A stretch of 6,843 nt of DNA from Fidelibacterota bacterium (GTDB lineage Bacteria; Bipolaricaulota; Bipolaricaulia; UBA7950; UBA9294), in assembly GCA_024278395.1 (NCBI GenBank), contig JAJRTG010000053.1:1-6843 (forward strand). The letters run 5' to 3'. Made by a program: the position numbers and the translations under genes. The notes beneath the pieces were generated by a model. The model saw only the letters and a list, made by a program, of their open reading frames with translations, made no database searches and was not told where the DNA came from. Of this stretch, positions 1 through 4,694 are shown piece after piece (within the stretch, counting starts at the first letter, position 1; every line of letters starts with the position of its first letter).

Positions 1-77
1 AGTCCGTCGAGGACCACGATCCGGTACGACGGCTGTCCCTTTCTTCCGATCTTCTTCAAACGAATCTTCGCTGCCAT
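1..77 (-). CDS. rpsP: 30S ribosomal protein S16, N-terminal part (runs off the left edge)
   Basis: Only the first 25 codons are present, read leftwards from an ATG at 77. The peptide begins MAAKIRLKKIGRKGQPSYRI and continues VVLDG. This is the conserved S16 start: a basic KIRLKxIGRKxxPxYRIVV block that forms the first beta-strand and an rRNA-contacting loop. S16 is a small primary binding protein of the 30S subunit, usually 80-100 residues, so about three quarters of the gene lies outside the window. The start is fixed by an AAGGAG site seven bases upstream. It sits 69 bases downstream of the ffh stop with no terminator-like hairpin between, so the two are probably co-transcribed. The ffh-rpsP order, often followed by a KH-domain protein, rimM and trmD, is common in bacteria. 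Identification is confident despite the short length. Confidence 0.93.
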   Translation of the reverse strand, partial: MAAKIRLKKIGRKGQPSYRIVVLDG

Positions 78-84
78 TTCCTCA

Positions 85-90
85 CTCCTT
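85..90 (-). promoter_or_regulatory. Ribosome binding site of rpsP
   Basis: On the minus strand this reads AAGGAG, seven bases before the rpsP ATG. It is a strong match to the 16S rRNA tail and fixes the start of the partial rpsP gene. Confidence 0.8.
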
Positions 91-146
91 TAGTCGTTTT
101 TGTAGTCTTCAGCCTCAACCGCCGCGATATCCTCGGGAAGGATCCG

Positions 147-1478
147 TTACGACGGCTCCCCGAAGAAATCGACCGGGAAGCGGCCCTTTCCCATATGCTT
201 CTTCCCAACGAATTTGAGGGCGCGCTTTGCATCGTTGAACCGGGCGAGGACCCGGTTTACGTCCCGCACCTTGGTCCCGCTCCCCCGCGCGATCCGCCGC
301 TTGCGGCTTCCCCCAATTATAGACGGGTTCAGCCGCTCTTCCAACGTCATCGAGCGGATGATCGCCAGAGCCCGGTCGATCTCCGCCTCGTCGACCTCCG
401 GAGCCCCCTTGAGCTTGCTCATCCCGGGGAGCTTGTCCAGGATCTGGGAGAACGGGCCGAGCTTGCGCATCTCCTCGAGCTGCTCGAGGAAGTCCTGCAG
501 GGTGAACCGGTTCTTGCGGATGCGGGTGGCGAGGGCCTCCGCCTTCTTCTGGTCGAGCTTCGCCTCGGCCTGCTCGATCAGGGTGAGGACGTCCCCCATC
601 CCGAGGATCCGGGTGGCCATTCGGTCGGGATGGAACGGCTCGAGCTCATCGACCTTCTCCCCCACCCCGACGAACTTGATCGGGGCCCCGGTGACCGCGC
701 GGATGGAGAGCGCCGCACCGCCGCGCGCGTCCCCGTCGAGCTTGGTGAGGATCACCCCGGTGATGTTCAGCCGGTTGTGGAACTCGGCCGCGATGTTCAC
801 CGCCTCCTGCCCGGTCATCGCGTCGGCGACGAGGAGGATCTCGTCCGGCGGGACCGCCTTCGCGATCTCCTCAAGTTCCCGCATCATCTCTTCGTCGATC
901 TGCAGCCGACCGGCGGTGTCGAGGATGATGACGTCGTACAGGTTCTCCTCCCCCCATTCCCGCGCCCGCGCCGCGATCCGGGGCGGGGTGAGGTCGGGGA
1001 AGGAAGCGACCGGGATCCCGAGGCTCTTCCCCAAGGCCACCAGCTGATCGATCGCCGCCGGGCGATAGACGTCGGCGGCCACGAGCCCGGGGGTGTGGCC
1101 CTTCTTCTTGAGCAGGAGCGCGAGCTTAGCCGCGGTGGTCGTCTTTCCCGATCCCTGCAGCCCGACGAGCATGATCACCGCCGGACGGCGGTCGAGCCGC
1201 AGGCCGGCCTGCTCTTTCCCCATCAGGGTCGTGAGCTCGTCGCGCACGATCTTTATCAGCTGCTGGGCCGGGGTGAGGCTCTCCAGGACCTCCTCCCCGA
1301 TCGCGCGGGCGCGGATCCTCGCGATCAGATCCTTGACCACCTTGTAGTTGACATCGGCCTCGAGCAGAGCGAGGCGGATCTCGCGCAGGCCCTCGTTCAC
1401 GTCCTTCTCCGAGAGCTTCCCCTTCCCGCGCAGGCGGGAGAAGACCCCGGTCAGCCGCTCGGTTAACGAATCGAACAT
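147..1478 (-). CDS. ffh: Signal recognition particle protein Ffh (SRP54 GTPase)
   Basis: This encodes the 443-residue protein subunit of the bacterial signal recognition particle. It binds 4.5S/SRP RNA and hydrophobic signal sequences on ribosomes, and docks with FtsY to deliver membrane and secreted proteins to SecYEG. An N-terminal four-helix N domain (about 1-95) precedes the NG GTPase domain. Visible GTPase motifs are the P-loop GLQGSGKTT (106-114), the DVYRPAA insertion-box segment (136-142), DTAGR (187-191), TKLDGDARGG (245-254) and the closing GVGEKVDELEPF segment (271-282). The M domain (about 298-443) carries the RNA-binding SRKRRIARGSG block (391-401). Length is normal for the family (about 430-460). 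The ATG at 1478 has a GGAGG five bases upstream. The M domain has only four methionines (337, 353, 377, 429), few for the family. It lies between accC and rpsP on the same strand and probably has its own promoter in the accC-ffh gap. Confidence 0.97.
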   Translation of the reverse strand: MFDSLTERLTGVFSRLRGKGKLSEKDVNEGLREIRLALLEADVNYKVVKDLIARIRARAIGEEVLESLTPAQQLIKIVRDELTTLMGKEQAGLRLDRRPAVIMLVGLQGSGKTTTAAKLALLLKKKGHTPGLVAADVYRPAAIDQLVALGKSLGIPVASFPDLTPPRIAARAREWGEENLYDVIILDTAGRLQIDEEMMRELEEIAKAVPPDEILLVADAMTGQEAVNIAAEFHNRLNITGVILTKLDGDARGGAALSIRAVTGAPIKFVGVGEKVDELEPFHPDRMATRILGMGDVLTLIEQAEAKLDQKKAEALATRIRKNRFTLQDFLEQLEEMRKLGPFSQILDKLPGMSKLKGAPEVDEAEIDRALAIIRSMTLEERLNPSIIGGSRKRRIARGSGTKVRDVNRVLARFNDAKRALKFVGKKHMGKGRFPVDFFGEPS

Positions 1479-1483
1479 CTCAT

Positions 1484-1488
1484 CCTCC
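1484..1488 (-). promoter_or_regulatory. Ribosome binding site of ffh
   Basis: The minus strand reads GGAGG (within GGGAGGATGAG) five bases before the ffh ATG at 1478, which supports that start. Confidence 0.75.
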
Positions 1489-1510
1489 CACGGTTCCTGA
1501 GCCTTGATAC

Positions 1511-1539
1511 AGGGTAAGCCCGGTCGTCGCCCGCGTCAA
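1511..1539 (-). promoter_or_regulatory. Candidate sigma70-type promoter for ffh, overlapping the accC stop codon
   Basis: Reading the minus strand, TTGACG (1539-1534) is a five-of-six match to the -35 consensus. It is followed by exactly 17 bases and then TACCCT (1516-1511), which keeps the three most important -10 bases (T, A and the final T). The predicted transcript start is near 1504, giving a leader of about 25 bases that contains the ffh ribosome binding site. The TGA stop of accC lies inside the -35 box. The -10 match is only three of six, so this is a candidate rather than a certainty. If real, ffh-rpsP can be transcribed independently of accBC. Confidence 0.45.
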
Positions 1540-2873
1540 CCGAGGCCCTCGTCATCCAGGAAGCCGGTTCCGATCTTTCCCTCCTGAAACGCGGGATGGG
1601 CGATGATCTCCTGGGCGAGGGTGCGGGTGGTCGCCACCCCGTCGATCCGGAACCGCTCGAGCGCCGTGTACATCCTGATCCGCGCCTCCTCCCGGTCCTT
1701 ACCCCACGTGATGAGCTTCGCCAGGAGCGAGTCGTAGTAGGGGCGGACCTCCATCCCGTCGTAGATGTGGGTGTCGAGCCGCACCCCGCACCCTCCGGGG
1801 AGCTCGTGGATCCTGATCCTTCCGGATGACGGGAGGAACCCCTTTTCCGGGTCCTCGGCGTTCAGTCGGCACTCGATCGCGTGTCCGCGGGCGGGGAACT
1901 CCTCCTGGGAGATCGGCTCCCCGGCGGCGATCCTGATCTGCTCCTTCACCAGGTTCACCCCGGTGATCATCTCACTGACCGGGTGTTCCACCTGGATGCG
2001 GGCGTTCATCTCGATGAAGTAGAAGCTCCCCTCCTCGTCGAGGATGAACTCGACCGTCCCGGCGTTCCGGTAGTTCAGGGCGCGGGCGGCTGTGAGGGCG
2101 GCCAGGTGGAGCTGCTCGCGCATCTCCGGGTCGAGGTTCGGGGCGGGCGCCTCCTCGATCAGCTTCTGGTGGCGGCGCTGGATCGAGCACTCCCGCTCCC
2201 CGAGCTGGACGATCCTCCCGAAGGAGTCCCCGAGGATCTGCACCTCGATGTGGCGCGGGTTTATCAGGGCGCGCTCCATGTAGAGCTGGGGGTTCCCGAA
2301 CGCGGCCTCCGCCTCGCGGGCCGCCTGCGCCACCGCCTGCGGGAGGGACTCCTCGTCGTGCACCAGGCGCATCCCCCGCCCTCCGCCTCCGTATACCGCC
2401 TTCACCAGCAGGGGATATCCGACCCCAGCCGCTGCCGCGAGGAGCTCGGCCTCCTCCTCCGGGACCTCGGCGGCCGGGAGGACCGGGACCCCGGCGGCGG
2501 CGACCGTCCGGCGGGCGGCGAGCTTGTCCCCGACCAGCGTGATCGTGCGGTGGTCGGGTCCGATGAACGTGAGCCCGTGATCGGCGCACACCTCGACGAA
2601 ATCGGGGTTCTCGGCGAGGAAGCCGTAGCCCGGGTGGACCGCCTGCGCCCCGGTCACCTCGGCCGCGCTGATCAGGGCGGGGATGGAGAGGTAGCTTCGC
2701 GCCGGATCGGCCGGTCCGATGCAGATCGACCGGCCCGCCATCGCCAGGTACGGCATCCCCCGATCGGCCTCCGAGTAGACCGCGACGGAATCGAGCGACA
2801 GCTCGCGGCACGCCTCGATGATCCGCAGGGCGATCTCCCCGCGGTTCGCCACCAACACCCTGTCGAAGCTCAC
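1536..2873 (-). CDS. accC: Biotin carboxylase subunit of acetyl-CoA carboxylase
   Basis: This is the ATP-grasp enzyme that carboxylates the biotin carried on AccB using ATP and bicarbonate, the first half-reaction in making malonyl-CoA for fatty acid synthesis (cytoplasm). The 445 residues are close to the 449 of the E. coli enzyme and collinear with it. The N-terminal preATP-grasp domain starts FDRVLVANRGEIALRII and contains HPGYGFLAEN (80-89). The ATP-grasp domain has GDK (K117), K158 and the glycine loop GGGGRGM (162-168). The catalytic stretch FIEMNARIQVEHP holds E288, N290 and R292, the same numbers as in E. coli, and R336 lies in HAIECRLNAED. The frame is open further upstream to 3002, but homology begins at the GTG at 2873. 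That GTG overlaps the accB TGA as GTGA, which implies translational coupling. A catalytic subunit of another biotin enzyme (pyruvate or acyl-CoA carboxylase) is possible, but pairing with a short AccB favours acetyl-CoA carboxylase. The carboxyltransferase genes accA and accD are not in the window. Confidence 0.95.
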   Translation of the reverse strand: MSFDRVLVANRGEIALRIIEACRELSLDSVAVYSEADRGMPYLAMAGRSICIGPADPARSYLSIPALISAAEVTGAQAVHPGYGFLAENPDFVEVCADHGLTFIGPDHRTITLVGDKLAARRTVAAAGVPVLPAAEVPEEEAELLAAAAGVGYPLLVKAVYGGGGRGMRLVHDEESLPQAVAQAAREAEAAFGNPQLYMERALINPRHIEVQILGDSFGRIVQLGERECSIQRRHQKLIEEAPAPNLDPEMREQLHLAALTAARALNYRNAGTVEFILDEEGSFYFIEMNARIQVEHPVSEMITGVNLVKEQIRIAAGEPISQEEFPARGHAIECRLNAEDPEKGFLPSSGRIRIHELPGGCGVRLDTHIYDGMEVRPYYDSLLAKLITWGKDREEARIRMYTALERFRIDGVATTRTLAQEIIAHPAFQEGKIGTGFLDDEGLG

Positions 2874-3268
2874 GATTTCTCGAACAAGAAGAGGGGCTGC
2901 CCGTACTCCACCGGAGTCCCGTTCTCGGCCAGGATCCGGCGCAGCTTCCCTCCACGCTCCGCCTTGATCTCGTTCAGCACCTTCATCGCCTCGATGATGC
3001 ACAGGGTGTCGCCCGGCGAGACCTCCGTCCCTTCCTCGACGAACGGTGGGGCGTCGGGGGACGGGCGGAGATAGAACGTCCCGACGAGGGGGGCGGCGAG
3101 GGTGAACGTCCCTTCCTCCTCGTTCTCCTCCGGGGGGAGCGGCTCGTTCCGCGAGATCGTCGGGACGGACTCACGCTTCACCGTGATGCGGCGGTCCCCC
3201 TCCCAGACGGTGATCTCGGTCAACCCCTCCCGCTTGAGAAGCTCGATCAGCCTTTTCAGATCCTCCAT
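2870..3268 (-). CDS. accB: Biotin carboxyl carrier protein of acetyl-CoA carboxylase
   Basis: This 132-residue protein carries biotin between biotin carboxylase and the carboxyltransferase. The N-terminus (1-32) is the helical, charged AccB segment (MEDLKRLIELLKREGLTEIT) expected for docking to AccC. A short acidic, proline-containing linker follows (about 40-55). The C-terminal biotinyl domain (about 58-131) starts APLVGTFYLRPSPDAPPF and includes the thumb region typical of AccB. The biotin attachment motif is EAMKV with the acceptor lysine at K96. The usual second methionine is replaced by valine, a variant known in other biotin domains. It is somewhat shorter than the E. coli protein (156 residues), mainly in the linker. 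The ATG at 3268 has an excellent AGGAGG eight bases upstream. It is the first gene of the leftward operon, with accC overlapping its stop. Confidence 0.96.
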   Translation of the reverse strand: MEDLKRLIELLKREGLTEITVWEGDRRITVKRESVPTISRNEPLPPEENEEEGTFTLAAPLVGTFYLRPSPDAPPFVEEGTEVSPGDTLCIIEAMKVLNEIKAERGGKLRRILAENGTPVEYGQPLFLFEKS

Positions 3269-3276
3269 CCAGCCTT

Positions 3277-3282
3277 CCTCCT
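3277..3282 (-). promoter_or_regulatory. Ribosome binding site of accB
   Basis: The minus strand reads AGGAGG within AAAAGGAGGAAGG, eight bases before the accB ATG. It is the strongest ribosome binding site in the window. Confidence 0.82.
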
Positions 3283-3296
3283 TTTGGCTCGGGGGT

Positions 3297-3312
3297 GATT
3301 TTATCTAAAATC
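3297..3312. promoter_or_regulatory. Perfect 16-base palindrome in the divergent accB / CNNM intergenic region
   Basis: The plus strand reads GATTTTA, then TC, then TAAAATC: two exact 7-base inverted arms around a 2-base centre. It is the most AT-rich patch in a GC-rich window. Each arm contains a TAAAAT hexamer, a five-of-six match to the -10 consensus, one on each strand. It may therefore be a pair of back-to-back -10 elements, a dimeric repressor site, or both. The loop is too short and the stem too AT-rich for a good terminator. No regulator can be named from the sequence. Confidence 0.5.
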
Positions 3313-3327
3313 GACTCCGTTTGACAG
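3298..3327 (-). promoter_or_regulatory. Candidate promoter for the accB-accC operon
   Basis: On the minus strand, CTGTCA (3327-3322, four of six to TTGACA) is followed by an 18-base spacer and TAAAAT (3303-3298, five of six to TATAAT). Transcription would start near 3291, giving a leader of about 22 bases with the accB ribosome binding site in it. The -10 box is one arm of the palindrome at 3297-3312. Confidence 0.45.
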
Positions 3328-3339
3328 GATGGGGTGGTC

Positions 3340-3368
3340 TTGCAATCGGGCTTTGAGGTCCCGATAAT
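3340..3368 (+). promoter_or_regulatory. Candidate promoter for the CNNM-family gene
   Basis: TTGCAA (3340-3345, four of six) and GATAAT (3363-3368, five of six) are separated by 17 bases. The start point would be near 3375, so the leader is about 18 bases if translation begins at 3393. A second possibility on this strand is TTGGCT (3284-3289), 16 bases, TAAAAT (3306-3311), which uses the other arm of the palindrome. A TTGACA at 3321-3326 has no -10 box at a suitable distance. Confidence 0.42.
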
Positions 3369-3377
3369 TGGGGTTGT

Positions 3378-3384
3378 GAGGTGA
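3378..3384 (+). promoter_or_regulatory. Ribosome binding site that decides the CNNM gene start
   Basis: GAGGTGA is a seven-base perfect complement to the 16S rRNA 3' tail. It overlaps the upstream GTG at 3381 and ends eight bases before the in-frame GTG at 3393. This favours 3393 as the real start, because the GTG at 3381 has no comparable site at a workable distance. Confidence 0.6.
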
Positions 3385-3392
3385 ACCTTGCT

Positions 3393-4679
3393 GTGTCGAT
3401 TGGAGCGCAGGTTGCGCTGCTTATCTTCTTAGTCGCTTGTTCGGCCTACTTCTCAAGCGCGGAGACCGCGATTACTTCCCTCGATGAAGGGAGGTTGCGG
3501 TACCTTGTGAACGCGCATAAGCGCAAGCGCCGCGGGCTCTCCCTCCTCTTGGACGAGCCGAACGACATGATCACCGCGCTTCTGATCATGAACAACCTGG
3601 CGAACGTCGGGGCGAGCTCGCTGATGACGTTCGTCTCCCTGCGCCTTCTGCCCAAGGGGCTCCCGAGCTATCAGGCCGGGCTCCTTGCGACCGGGGTGAT
3701 GACGGTGTCGCTCCTCATCTTCGGGGAGATCACCCCGAAGAACTTCGCCAAGAACAACGCCGAGCGGTTCACCCTGGCGACGATCAACCAGGTCTACGCG
3801 CTCACCCGCGTGCTCAAACCGGTGATCCTGTTGTTCCGCGGGATCGCCCACGGGATCATCCGCCTGTTCGGGGAGGACCTGTCGCAGGAGGAGCCGCTTG
3901 CGGTGAGCGACGAGCAGATCGAGACCCTGATCGACGCCGGTGAGGAGAGCGGCCTGATCGACGCCGAGGACGGGGAGATGATCCGCCGCATCCTCGACTT
4001 CGACGAGATGACCGCCGAGCAGGTGATGGTCCCCCGCACCGAGGTGCAGTCGATCGAGGTGCGCACCTCCCCGGCCAAGGCACGGGAGATCGTGGCCAAG
4101 GACGGCCATTCCCGCTTTCCGGTCTACGACCGCGTCCCCGATAACGTCGTCGGGACCCTGTACGCCAAGGACCTGCTCCTCGAGGTGGACAACCCCCGGC
4201 CCACCCTGCACGGGCTCCTGCGCCCGGCCTACTACACCCCGACGACCAAGCCGATCAACATCCTCCTGCGCGAGTTCCAGCGGGAGCGGGTGCACATGGC
4301 GATCGTGATCGATGAGTTCGGAGGGATGGCCGGGATCGTCACCCTGGAGGACATCCTGGAGGAGATCGTGGGGGAGATCGAGGACGAGTACGACCGGCCG
4401 GTGGCGCTGATCAAGCGGATCTCGCCGGACGAGGCGCTGATCGATGGCGACACCTCGATCCATTATCTGAACCGCACTATGGACATCGAGCTCCCTGAGG
4501 ACGAGGGGGTGACGGTGAGCGGTCTGATCCTCCACCGCCTGGAGAAGATGCCCAAGGTGGGGGACGTGGTGCGGGTCGGCCCGGTGGAGCTGACCGTCGA
4601 GGGGGCTACCGAGCGGGAGATAACATCGGTGCGGGTGGTCGTCGACCGCGATGCACAGGGAGAGGATGAGGGCGATTAG
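3393..4679 (+). CDS. CNNM/CBS/CorC-HlyC domain membrane protein (hemolysin C family, putative Mg2+/Co2+ transporter)
   Basis: This 428-residue inner-membrane protein belongs to the CNNM (DUF21) family. Members are linked to Mg2+ or Co2+ transport; the old name hemolysin is historical. The N-terminal CNNM domain (about 1-170) has several hydrophobic segments and the family motifs SSAET (21-25), NNLANVGASS (67-76) and FGEITPKNFA (110-119). A linker leads to a CBS pair (about 205-335) that includes VMVPRTEV (211-218), SRFPVYD (240-246) and DEFGGMAGIVTLEDILEEIV (307-326). CBS pairs in this family bind adenine nucleotides and gate transport. The C-terminal CorC/HlyC domain spans about 344-421, followed by an acidic tail. 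The frame is also open from a GTG at 3381, but GAGGTGA supports the GTG at 3393. It is divergent from accB and followed after 15 bases by the metallopeptidase gene, probably in one transcript. The family is clear; the ion and direction of transport are not. Confidence 0.92.
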   Translation: MSIGAQVALLIFLVACSAYFSSAETAITSLDEGRLRYLVNAHKRKRRGLSLLLDEPNDMITALLIMNNLANVGASSLMTFVSLRLLPKGLPSYQAGLLATGVMTVSLLIFGEITPKNFAKNNAERFTLATINQVYALTRVLKPVILLFRGIAHGIIRLFGEDLSQEEPLAVSDEQIETLIDAGEESGLIDAEDGEMIRRILDFDEMTAEQVMVPRTEVQSIEVRTSPAKAREIVAKDGHSRFPVYDRVPDNVVGTLYAKDLLLEVDNPRPTLHGLLRPAYYTPTTKPINILLREFQRERVHMAIVIDEFGGMAGIVTLEDILEEIVGEIEDEYDRPVALIKRISPDEALIDGDTSIHYLNRTMDIELPEDEGVTVSGLILHRLEKMPKVGDVVRVGPVELTVEGATEREITSVRVVVDRDAQGEDEGD

Positions 4680-4683
4680 CCCG

Positions 4684-4689
4684 AAGGAG
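4684..4689 (+). promoter_or_regulatory. Ribosome binding site of the M1-type metallopeptidase gene
   Basis: AAGGAG lies in the 15-base gap after the CNNM stop, five bases before the ATG at 4695. The adjacent GTG at 4692 is in the same frame but only two bases away, so the ATG is preferred. Confidence 0.72.
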
Positions 4690-4694
4690 TTGTG

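Noticed and set aside
78..146. Possible terminator between ffh and rpsP (ATCCT / AGGAT arms near 129-143)
   Set aside because: The stem is only about five base pairs and has no following T run in the direction of transcription, so read-through into rpsP is more likely.
195..1466. Long plus-strand open frame (423 codons) antisense to ffh
   Set aside because: The product is a low-complexity mix rich in Arg, Leu, Asp, Gly and Pro with no recognisable domain. It lies almost entirely opposite ffh, which has every expected motif. It is a GC-driven shadow frame.
1881..3074. Long plus-strand open frame (397 codons) antisense to accC and accB
   Set aside because: It spans the accB-accC junction on the other strand and encodes Arg/Leu/Asp/Gly-rich sequence without motifs. 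It is a shadow of the two acc genes.
3321..3326. Perfect TTGACA hexamer on the plus strand in the divergent gap
   Set aside because: At spacings of 16 to 18 bases the downstream hexamers are CAATCG, AATCGG and ATCGGG, none like a -10 box, so it is unlikely to be an active -35 element. Its complement contributes to the minus-strand accB promoter candidate instead.
3453..4535. Minus-strand open frame (360 codons) antisense to the CNNM gene
   Set aside because: The composition is His/Asp/Arg/Leu-rich and typical of antisense GC-rich code, while the plus-strand frame has clear CNNM, CBS and CorC motifs.
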